From: Apostichopus japonicus
Taxonomy: Eukaryota > Echinodermata > Holothuroidea > Aspidochirotida > Stichopodidae
Length of the DNA: 60,000 nt
Assembly: GCF_037975245.1 (NCBI RefSeq)
Contig: NC_092578.1
Span: 15,732,321-15,792,320 of the forward strand
Direction of reading: 5' to 3'
Numbering within the stretch: position 1 is the first letter of the stretch; every line of letters starts with the position of its first letter. A program made the translations under genes and the position numbers. The notes under the pieces were generated by a model. The model did no database searches. It saw only the letters and a list, made by a program, of their open reading frames with translations, and was not told the origin of the DNA. Shown piece by piece: positions 46,112 through 57,600 of the stretch.

Positions 46112-47483
46112 ATAAAGGTTTACAGCACTCATAAAAGCAAAGCCTAACATGTGAAGAATGCCACTTGGAAATTCCATTATCCAAACATAAAATATAAACC
46201 CCTCTTAGAATGATCAGAGGGTCAAAGAATCACCAGATGCTGTTGATTGCCACTTTTTATCAGACGATTCTTAAACTTATGTCTACCACTGAAATAACCC
46301 CAAGGAAAAATTACCATGGTGTGCAAAAAACTTATCGACAGATTGAAGGAACTCTTATGCACTTTTTCCAGATACACTGTGTTGTTAATGTTTTATATCG
46401 TCAGTAAGTTATCAAGTTTACAAAGATTGTCGTGGTTGATTCAATTACGATTGTGGAATCTATCTCCAGTGGTTACTGGTGGTAACTGCTAATATGTCCA
46501 TCCCCACCAACCAATGTTAGCTACCACATCTTCAAAATGAAAGATACTTTTGAAGTAAAGTCATCCAAAATTTGAGAGACCTGGCAGAAAAAAAAAAACA
46601 TACAACGATCCATTCACAACCCTGTGCTCCTTTTAGTACATTGAGACTATAACCTTGCTATCATGACATTGTTTCATCGAGTATCACAAGTCCCTTTGAA
46701 AGGGGAATACGACAAAATGACTCATATATTGCACCTCTATTCATTCCCGTTCAAAGACGGGGGGTTTTACTACCGAAGTTCCTGAATTTAATATGCTATT
46801 TCATAGCTCATGTACAATTGTGATCCATGCCCCACCCCCCCACCCTTCCCACAAAATTACATTTGTTACCCTTTAGTGGCATGAGACTAAGGTTGGACCT
46901 AAGTTTTTATGTTTACACATACTTAAAAACTGACAGATTTCTACACACTTTGTATGTATCTGATGTACCTCAGAACACTATTTAATAGTACCTCTGGTAG
47001 TTTCCAGATGCTTATCATGCTTGGTAATTACAATAAGGAATCAAAATACACAAAAAAAGACAGATTTTATCAAATTTTAGATACTTTCTATATTCGAATG
47101 GGTCTCCTCCAAAGAGAAGAAAAAGTGAAACTTCGAAGGTGACATTTTTCACGGAAACCACTTCTTTTGATGTTTTTAGTATTTATTCCCCATTCCTCGA
47201 TTCATATTTTCAAATAGAATTTCATTTCAGTTATTCTTGAATTTCGTCTGATTGGATCAGAGAGAAACATCTATTATATCACAAAGTCATATGAATTTTC
47301 ATATGGAATTTATCCTGGGGATCAAAGGGCCTTCGTTGATGTCCAGTTTCTTATATACATACAATAGTTTCCGATGATGCAGCAATACAAACAACATATA
47401 CAAAATAATGGTTTTTTAAACTACTAATATATATGTTTTTCTATTTTCTACTCTATTAAAAGCACATGTGTTGATATTGAGGG

Positions 47484-47692
47484 CAGTGTTTCTTAACCTG
47501 GGATGTTTGCGCACCCCCTAGGGTGGGTGTGACATTGGGACTCCGGAGGGTGCGAAGCTATGGGCGTAAAACAACAAATTTCCGGAAATAGGGGAGTCCC
47601 TGGACTTAACCTTCATCCGCAGAGAAGGAGCAAAAAGTTTTCCGTTTGCAGAGGGGTTGCGAGAAGTGGAAAAAGGTTAAGTAATAAAACTG
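47484..47692. mobile_element. Small hAT-like MITE
   Basis: It begins CAGTGTTTCTTAACCTGGG and ends AGGTTAAGTAATAAAACTG, approximate inverted repeats. The layout resembles Charlie-type hAT non-autonomous elements. No convincing target duplication was found. Confidence 0.5.
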
Positions 47693-48565
47693 ATTTGAGA
47701 GATTAAGAAACTTTGGTGATACAATCTTTCCACACACTCTGTAAAGAAATACACGTTTTCGATTCATTCATGAATTAAGACCGTCTAACTCTGTGAAGTC
47801 ACTTTGAATACTATTCTATAAACACAAAAGGTTTTATCATCCTATGCTTCAAAGACCCTGTTTAATCAACACATGCTGAGAATTCTACTATTTTTGATTT
47901 TTTCTGCTTTAAATGAAGCTATTTCTTTTGTATCATTGTATGGTTGTCATTGCATCATATCAAAAGTATGTGCATAACTTTCCGCCATTCTGGTGCAAAT
48001 TTGCAGGTGACTGGACTGACATGACATTTCTGGATGTCACGCATTTTTCCTCGAACGGTCGGGACCGTGATGACCGGCTTCTGAAAGATTGGAGGCTAAG
48101 TTCATTGTTTAGCCTTTGGCAATGTTTCTGAGGTAATAACTGATTAAGAAGATGCAAAAGTATGGATATTTCTAATTTTTTTTTTTTTTTAAATTTTTTA
48201 ATTTTTTTTATAAGTCACACAGTCCAGTTGATAACAACAAGATTCCTTGAAGTCCGTTTGAGGAAACCTCTGTACAATACATTACAAAGGTGCTTAGTCG
48301 AATTGCAATCCAACTCGCAACCATGAAAGGCAAAATCCTTATTGCACGGTTAACCGTTACGTAGTTCAAAAGTAAAATATAAACTTCAAATGTACCGAGT
48401 AAATTAATCTGATTACACTATTTGCCAATACAAAATATCAATGTAAAAATAATGTGGGAAAAAGAAGAAAAAAAATGTCAGCGATTTGTTGAATAAATCC
48501 AAATTGTAGAAAACCATGTTTAAACTAATATTTTGTTGTCCCCTCAAAAAAAAAAAATGTAATAA

Positions 48566-48697
48566 TTATTTCAATTTCTTGCTTGGAAACTTCTTGGAGA
48601 CGGGAATGTTTTCCTCTTCGTTCTTACAAGAACCGGTCGAGGTGTCACAGGTGAATCCATTGGGACAGCAGTGTTTCCCATCATCGCAGCATACGGC
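48566..48697 (-). CDS. GRN: Progranulin-like last exon
   Basis: It encodes 43 residues: AVCCDDGKHCCPNGFTCDTS through GSC (the back half of the last granulin), then a lysine-rich C-terminal tail and TAA. The acceptor on the minus strand is CTCTCAG. Confidence 0.93.
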   Translation of the reverse strand, partial: AVCCDDGKHCCPNGFTCDTSTGSCKNEEENIPVSKKFPSKKLK

Positions 48698-51600
48698 CTG
48701 AGAGAGAATACAATCGAAAGGAACGGTGAAAGGCATTATGGGAGTCCAGATCTGGCAGAATGTTTTTCTTTTTACAATTTTCTGAAATTGATATTTTTAC
48801 CAATTTCGAAGCCAGAAAAACACAGTTTCTACTGCAATTTGGGTTGTGGTACGCGTCAAAGTGTGGTTTTACAAGGACTTCTAAAGTGAGCTTGATTCGT
48901 AATGACTGACTTTAAGACCTTTCAAAATTAAGTTTGATCAGGGGTGTGGTGGGATTGGTACAGACATAAACCTTTTCAATGCACAGCACACATAGAGGCA
49001 CTGTGTTATTCCCACATTTGGTAATAAGCAGGCTGGGTTTGGCACATACACAATAAAACATGTGGCCAGGGCCCATAAAGGCACTGCAATTTAATATCAA
49101 TTGGTTCTATATCGGGGTGGGATTGTTAGGTTCACAGACAAACTGGAGAACGCCCTTGATGAGACTGTGTTGTTACCCGCTCATTTCATTTTCATTCAGT
49201 TATCGCTCTCGTCATGACAGCAAGACAAAGTACGGAGCATGTATAGTTTAAAGAACAGACCAGTTGTCACGTTTGCGGAGAGGAGAGTACGCTGGATACC
49301 CTTATAAGTGTGGCATGAGAACACTCCTTTAAGGATCATAAAAAGTCCTTAACAGTCCTGCAACAGGACAAATTACAAAGAAAATAAGAGAGGAAATACA
49401 AACAGTATGACCTCCAGTCCTCCACCCTCCCACACCCACACCCACCCCTCCCCCCCAAAAAAAGAAGGGGTCAATCTGAAAGATATCCAGTATATATAAA
49501 GTTTAAGTGGTGGTATATTAGTGGGATGAGTATCAGTACATGCTGTAGCTATATAGGTGCACTGAATACCTGGCATGCGATATGAGGGGGGAGGGGGGGG
49601 TGGGATTAAGCACTTACGTTGGCGTGAGGACAGCACCCATACAGGTCATCTGTTATCCTACAACAAGTGGTATTGGTAGGGCAGGATTGGTACATATCTG
49701 GGCATGTAATATCCTCGCTTTTCTTGCTGGGCAGGGATGGTAACTTCTTGGACCACGTCACGTTGCTGGATCCCTTCTGGCACGTCGCGTGTACTACGTC
49801 GCACTTGTAACCGCTGGGGCAGCAATGTTGGTGGTCTTTACAGCAAACAGCCTGGGTAGGAACGCAATAGAGAGGTACAAACATGTCATTGGATTAACAT
49901 TAACATTTCACACCTGGGCGGAAGGATTGACCTCGTCAACAAAGTCTGCCTTAAAGGAGCTTTCCAGGGATTGAGCAAGTCTTAAAAGGAAACATCTCCA
50001 GAATCGGAATATTCTGTAGCAATAAAAGCATTTGTTCCCCTTCTTGAACTAGGACATGTCCAGACTAAAAATCTACCTTAAGACATACTTTAATATCTAA
50101 TTCACCTTTCATTGCCTTCTTTCCAATCTTCACCTCCCCCCTCCCCACCCCCCCCCTTTCACTGAAAAAAAAAAAAAAAATTCTTTTACAATCTTGCAAT
50201 CAGAAGCAAATTGCCAAAACTACTTCAACAACTGCCACAACTAACTGTGCACTTGCAGGAACCAAAAAGTTATTATGCGACAAAAATATATTAGTAATGA
50301 GAAAGTTAGTTCTGCATTGGTACGAAATATGTGATAACATGGATGACACAGAAAAATGGTTATTGTGCAGTGGGGGGAAAGGAGGGGAGGGGGTGACCAT
50401 GCCACCCCCTCCCCTCCCACCTTTTGAAATCGTTTGCATGATACTGTTAGTGTGTTAATGTTTTAGCAACATTCTAAAATGTATCAGGAAAGAATAGATG
50501 AATTTCCTAACACAAGAACCTCAATAACATCTGTCATAAATTTTCAAAAATTATGAAACCTCCAAGATATAGATGTCTTGCTCGGTCAGAATGGGAAAAA
50601 ACAAAAAAAAATGCCCTTTCTTTCCGGAATTTAAATTAAAAGTAACATGCATGATAAACAAAGTCAGTAGGCCTATTTATCAATCAGTTATTAGTGGCAG
50701 ATGTAACAGAGACCAACGTAATGCACTTCATCATGAAACAGAAATCGTGGAAGAAGGCAGTTCCTCACGTCTTTCAAAGGACAACAACCGAAGCTCCCCG
50801 ATTTTTCTTCGCAGCAAGTGAACGCTTCCGGGCAGGAGCTTTTACCGTCTCTGCAAGTTTTGTTCAATGCTAGAGTACTCGGATGATGATGATGATGATT
50901 GAGCGTAGGTATTTTGGCGACAGATGGAATTTTTGTCAGGTTTCCGCTGAGGCAGGTGGAACTTTGATCGTAGCACTTAAAGCCGTGTGGACAGCAGTGA
51001 ATCTTGTCTGGACAACATGTGGCCTGCAAGATGACAGATTTACCACAGATATATCTTTCAGATTCACAAGTTTTGTTTTACACTTGGAATGAATCTGGTT
51101 CACTGTCGACTGAGGGCTGTTAAGGGGAGGGGGGAGGGGGAGGGGAAAAGGAAATGCCACAAAGTTGAATTCCAAATCTGTTGATCATCCTTGTAAGTGA
51201 ACACAAATCCAATTTACCAAACATTTTTTGAATCGGGGTTGGACTGAAAATTTCTGCCTGTGCCTCCACCTACCTGACCCCATTGCTGGGACCACAAATG
51301 GACTCGTGTTTAAAAGAGATGGTTGTGATTGCTTAGAATAACCTCATTCTTTGTACATTCTAAGCGATAGACGAATCGATGCTAATAATTATTTGCTATG
51401 ACACGTACATGCAACGTAGTGAATGTTCAATTATCTTCTTTTCTAGCATACATAAAGATGATATTAAAGAAGTTATGCAGCAAACTGAACCAGCTTTGCA
51501 TCATGATGCTTGGGAGTTATCATTACAGGTCAAAGGTGAGGATGTTAAACAAGCATGTGAGTAGTCTACTCTAATGTAAAACCAACAGAACGATAAAGGA

Positions 51601-54600
51601 GCAAGAAGAGGAGAAGGAGGAGGAGGAGGAGACGACGGAGACGGTGGAGGAGGAGGAGGAGGAGGAGGAGGAGGAGGAGGAGGAGGAGGAGGAGGAGGAG
51701 GAGGAGGAAGAGGAGGAGGAGGAGGAGGAGGAGGAGGAGGAGGAGGAGGAGGAGGAGGAGGAGGAGGAGGAGGAGGAGGAGGAGGAGGAGGAGGAGGAGG
51801 AGGAGGAGGAGGAGGAGGAGGAGACTTGATAGCATGTGAGTTTGTTGACTGAATAAAGTGAGGTAGTTTCCATCTTTCAGAGGAGGGTCTAGGTACGAGA
51901 TTTGCAGTCAGGATAAAAGTACTTCACACAAAAGAGTCTGTCTGTGTTGATGAAGTTTGAAGTACTGAATTAAGAGGTATCTTCTATACTAATTTACTAT
52001 CTAATTTCCTTGTGCAGTTTTGTGGATTATCTGTAGCATGTTATTGGATGATACAGGTTTTAATGTACTTGCTAGAATGCAACCTTTAATATAGTCAACT
52101 GAAGCAAAAAAAGCAAATATCCAGGCCAGATTCCTTTTCATCATAATTTCGAGGGAGGTGGATGGGAGAGTAGGAAAAGGAAAGGAAGCGGGGGGAAGGG
52201 GGGGGGTAGGTGAGGTGGATGGGAGTAGAGTGGAATTGAGAATATCCAACTACTTCATGCAGAGTGAGGATAGAGATGGCATGGGAAATGATAGGAACAG
52301 CATACATAGTTCATGTTAAGTATGAAGTTTAAAATGACAGTATAAATTGAAAAACAACTGTTTAAGTTAGAGTTCAAATACTAAAGTAAGTGCCACCAAA
52401 TGATGTAAGTATGAAAAATTAGTGTGACAAATTTAATAAACGATAAAGTATGGAATGGCAGTATGAATCAAGCGTATTTAGGCTGTACTCACCTGAGGTA
52501 GAGGACAGCATGCGAATGCGCCGTTACTTTGCATACAGCATGTGCTATCAGCTGGACATGAACTACCGTCTTTGCACTGAACCAACTTCAGAGCATCGTG
52601 CTTCTTCTGTAATGAAGGGAATAAAATATAGTGGTGAAAAGTACTTTTAAAAGATACACATGTTTAAAAAGCAGCTGGGTGTATTACTGTATCATATACT
52701 TCACTACACCTGAAGCAATGGAATTTACTTACAGCAACGGTCTGTAAAAACTCAATGATGTTATATCTTCTCAGCTTAAAAGTTTAAGTATGGAATTAAT
52801 ATCTTCAAGTGTGTTATGACAACAATAACATCAGCCCCTGTCTGTAATATGTGAGGAAGGCTAGGCTACTTGTATCTACTATGAAAATGTGATAGGACTC
52901 AAGCTCAGTGGTTTTGTCTTAAACTGTGACAGGCTTTCTCGAGGCTTTAAGCAGCTGCTACTGTATAAAGACATTACACAGCCGACTGTAATTATAGTTT
53001 GTGTTTGATTGTTAATGATGGTGAGAAAAAAAAATTAAATCAGATCCAATTAGGGAGAGAGGGGCAAGGGGGGGGCTCCCTCTTCTGCACTTTGGTTGGC
53101 ACTGAAAATTAGCTGCAAAACATGATTTCCTCCAAACAATGTACACTGTGGAAACTTGTAGCGTGCTTCACACACCTGTATTTCTTCTAATTTAGCTATA
53201 TTTTCTTATCCACCTGTGTTTTGGTGGTAATTTCGGTATAGCCTGCCTTTATTTGTCTTCCAAGCCTCTTTTTCACAGAAATCCTGGATCTGCCACTGAA
53301 ATGCAACACAACTACAGCCTTGAATGGCATATGCAGAGAGCTAGGGTAATAATATCCCATACTGAAGTGTGTTAGGTCATATGCAGAGAGCTAGACTATT
53401 AATATCCCATACTAAAGTGTGGTAGGTCTTAAGCTAAGTATTTGTCTTTCTTACAGGGAGTGAAGACTCGCGCACAAAGAAACGTCTGATGCCGGTAATC
53501 TGACCTAGTTTCGAATGAGGTGTAACAGAAGTGTTAGACACCACCATCGATCCCAGAAAATACACACACAGCTTGCTACCATAGGTAATTAGGCACTTGT
53601 GTACAGTCAATGCATACAGGCTGCGGTCAATACCCACAGCACATGTGCATAAGCAGCCGATGGACATCTCAGGTCCAGATAAAAGATAACAAGGTATCAC
53701 GTTTCATTAACGTCTGCATTTTGCAGCGACAAGAGAAAAACTTCACTAGCAAGCAAGGGAAAGTTAACTTTTTCAGAGGGCGGCACGCGGTTTCTTCAAT
53801 GCCTTTAAAGGTGATACACCTCTGTTGTGACATTTTTAAAGAATTTAAAACTGCTTATTTGAGTTTTAAGTTAAGTTTTTCACAAGGATAAGGACGCCAA
53901 CAAAAGCACTCATTTGAGACCCAATCCATGTGATTGAGCATGGATGAACTCCACTCAACAACAGTGCAAAGCAGCAAATTTGGTATAAAGTCAAGATAAT
54001 CTATGATTCCAGAGAAAGATATGTCAAAGAGGAACCTAACGATCGTGTGCCTGGCAGATCACACTATAACCCCTTAACCGCACCTCCACCTAACCGATGG
54101 TGAAAAAGGACTTTGACTGCAAGCGTAACCACTTTGCCTTAAGCGATTCTGACAATTCCCCATCTCTCCCCCCACCTCTCCCCAATCTCTCCCCCACCTC
54201 CCCATCTCGCCCCCACCTCCCCACCCCAAACTCTCCCCCACCCCCCAAATTTCAGCAGCTGACAATCTCTCTCTCTCACCTTTCCTGGGATTTTCTTTAG
54301 AGCCTCTTGGATCCTCTTGTCGGACTTGGCTCGACACCGGGTGGAATTATCGATGCACTCAAAATTTTCGGGGCAGCAATGCGCTTGATCTGGACAGCAG
54401 CTGGCATGGCTGGTCGGACAGCAGCTAAACTCATCCTTGAAAGGACAGCACGTGCAGCCTGGAGGACAGATTGTCTATGTAAAAAAGATACAAGTTAGTT
54501 TATCCCTCGCAATTAAAAAAAATTACAAAATCTTCGGGGAAAAAAAACCCCCAAAATACAATAAAGTATCCCGATCCTGCTAAAAATACACAGGATTTCA

Positions 54601-57600
54601 TTATTCCACACATTTTAGATATAAAACAATCAAAACTTGATCCTCCATCCGTCATCATCAAATGGTGAAATTCTGCTCTCGGGTTCATTGCCGATTAAAT
54701 GAGTTTATCGCAAAAATAATTTGTCCGTTACACGGAAATTAGTTTACATTAAATCTTCAAATTTTGCAAAAAGGATTAAAGGTCTGCTTTATCGGCTCCA
54801 GTTATAGCACGCTATAGCTAGGAAAGTTTTGTGATTACGTCATCGACCTGCCACGGTCGTAAATCGACCTCAGGCTGTACGATAAGACTGCATAGCTTCT
54901 TAACACCATTAGGCTCTTTGTGTAAACACTGTGTGGAAATATGTTCATGTCTACAGTGTAGTTAATTGTACAGCGTTCACACAAAGACCCTCATACAAGA
55001 AAAAATATGTGACAGGCGTTGCAGACTAATTGGTGAAAAGAGGTCATTTTACAACCAATGCAGGCCAATTACGTAATCTCAAGAAACTTTTCCATGAAAG
55101 CGTGCTATAGTTGGGCCTATACAGCAGACCTTTAAGTAATTGATCTTCAGCCAAGCCCTATATCTAAAGCAAAAAGCCAATTGGCTTTGCGATTCCTTGC
55201 CATACAATTCGCTCAAAATTCAACACCACTTTTTGTAAAGCGAGTGAAATTTAATTTGTCCAAGAATTAAGTGAGAAGCAGAAGGAAAATAAAAGGTCAG
55301 ATGAGTTCCAACTCTTTATTTGTAGCACTCCTTTGTGGGCATCAACCAATTAATTCATTCGAAAGGACTTAATTGTAAAGGATCGAGTATATAAAAAAAT
55401 TTCATACCAACATTTTCAATATTATAAAGAACAGTCTTCCTATGTGAAAAAATATTACATGTATGAATAAAAGGGTTCCTTTTGACCAATTTTTGAGCTA
55501 GCAAATCAGCTCTTACTATCACTATAATAACTCCTATTAATGAATGAGACTTTGCAAGACATTTGTTTATACACTGTGAAATATCTTTTATTACAACCTA
55601 CTGCCAAAGCAAAGGCCATCTAGTAGACTCCCTGTGTTACCGCAGTCCAGAACGTCTGTGATTGAAACCCTCCCCTCCCCCTTGCCCTAAAAGCTTGTTG
55701 GGGGCATAAATTAAAGTGACATTTTCTACCTTATTGTCTGGACATGTTATCATTTCGGAAGATATCTCTGGATGGCGCTGTACTGTTTTAGACGGTTCCT
55801 TCTTGATCCACGCCATGAAGTGTTTGCCTCTGCTACACGTCTGTGCTTGTGCGTTACACCGATAACCAGAGGGACAGCAGTGGCTACCATCTTCGCAGCA
55901 AACAGCCTGAATTACAAAATATTATTCATCGTAAATCGGCGGTCGTTTTTTATTTACGACGCTCGAGCGACCACGAAAGGTGGGAGTAACCCGCAAGGGC
56001 CTATCCGATTACGACTTACGTGTCGCGTGGCTTCCAATTCAACACTTTATAACTCAAATTTGGAATCTTTACAATTAAGATTTCCTCTAAGATAATAACA
56101 AATTATGTCATAGAAATATTTTGACACCTACCGTCAGTTTACTAAAGCTACGATGCATAGGCAAAAGTGACCATTGTTGAGATGGGGCGTTTTAAAGGTT
56201 TTTTTTTTTCCACTTTGACCTCTGGTGACCTCAAATGACATTTCTCAACCACAAATTGGCAAACAATCCCTTACTTAGTTCACACGGTTTGGCCTCGGTT
56301 TCCCTTTGACCTAAGTTAAAAACTGTGGACTCCCTACACTTCATGAAGCAAATCTCTGATGCATGGAGAAACGTCTCCATGGTAACGTACTACAGAGCTT
56401 ATTGGTTTTCATGACTTTCAAATATTTCACTTCTTCTGATCTCAAACCACCTATTACACATATAAGTATAATTTTTTTTTTATACAAAGACAGGCATCCG
56501 TTACACCTTAAGAGCAGCCCATGTAAGACTGATAATTGAAGCAGACGGAATGCTGACCAGAAAAAAACCCAAGACAAACAACATCCCTGTCCAGCAGATA
56601 TTATATATATTAGCATAAATATGTTAAATTTAAGACATGTTTGCAAAAAATATCATTTGCTATTATTAATACACCTTCCATCTTCTAAAGAACGACCATT
56701 CCTTAACGCAACAAAACTAAGATGATGCAATTTAAAAAGTTTAGACACAATGATTCAACTTACATTAGGTACAGGACAACAACCATATTGTCCACTGGAA
56801 AGAAGACAACATGTGTTTCCATCTGGACATTCACTTTGTCCTCCTGGACATGTAACTGTTCCAACAGTGGTTGCTTCAGTCTTTTCAAACCAGGACATAA
56901 TCTCACTTCCTTGACTACATGTGCCTCCAGAAACATCACATGTGTAACCATTTGGACAACAGTGCAGATGGTCTGAGCAGCAAACAGCCTGCAAAAGAAG
57001 CAGTTATTTACACTGGAGTAAAATATATGTATCTGAAATAAAGTTTGGATATGATTTCTAGTAACAAATATTACAACACCACAGACAAACAAGTTGCCAG
57101 TATGTTTTCAAAAATCTCATTTGCTATTATCCATACACCTTTCTGCTTTCTAAGATCCCAACGATATTTTACACAACAAAACTAAGAAGATGGAATTTTA
57201 AACAGTGATTCAAGTTTATAGAATCAGTTGCATATAGGTATAGGAAGTACTTTCTTATCCTACAGGGAAAAGAGTTTATTCAAAACTATTTCCAAAACAT
57301 CTCATTTTCTGATCATAATCCTACCTGTTATCTTTACCTTCAGTGATTGTCATACCAAAACTGAATAAAATATTCTTTAATTCTAAAAAACATGTTTTTT
57401 ACTTACATTTGGTAAAGGACAACAACCATATTGTCCACTGGAAAGAAGACAACATGTGTTTCCATCTGGACATTCACTTTGTCCTCCTGGACATGTAACT
57501 GTTCCAACAGTGGTTGCTTCAGTCTTTTCAAACCAGGCCATAATCTCACTTCCTTGACTACATGTTCCTTGAGAAACATCACATGTGTAACCATTTGGAC

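Larger units (their letters stand above)
45011..48565. other. Intergenic region between the two convergent genes
   Basis: It holds homopolymer C (45518-45536) and G (45752-45759) runs and two small hAT-like MITEs (45948-46111 and 47484-47692). No coding sequence is recognised. The poly(A) site of the minus-strand progranulin-like gene must lie here. Candidate ATTAAA and AATAAA words on the minus strand exist (for example at 47861-47866 and 47183-47188), but none is decisive. Confidence 0.55.
52607..54279 (-). other. Progranulin-like intron with a MITE copy
   Basis: It contains a 50-bp tandem duplication (53328-53427), MITE family 1 copy C (53451-53808), a probable hAT end fragment (53278-53296, ending CTGGATCTGCCACTG) and a CCCCAC/CTCT-rich tract (54160-54277) next to the exon. 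Confidence 0.75.
55907..56763 (-). other. Progranulin-like intron
   Basis: It contains a dispersed-repeat fragment (55943-56010, shared with 16485-16550) and an AGGTCA-type repeat fragment (56205-56335). The left part of the 650-bp tandem unit begins near 56635. Confidence 0.7.

Noticed and set aside
39566-48565. A third gene between the two convergent genes
   Set aside because: No frame here shows a recognisable domain or a plausible exon chain. The content is repeats and AT-rich sequence.
51566-51873. Poly-Glu, poly-Ser and poly-Leu open frames
   Set aside because: They are all products of the GGA/TCC tract within an intron of the progranulin-like gene.
55772-56095. A 107-codon plus-strand open frame
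   Set aside because: It overlaps the progranulin-like exon at 55730-55906 antisense and runs into a dispersed repeat. No protein family features.
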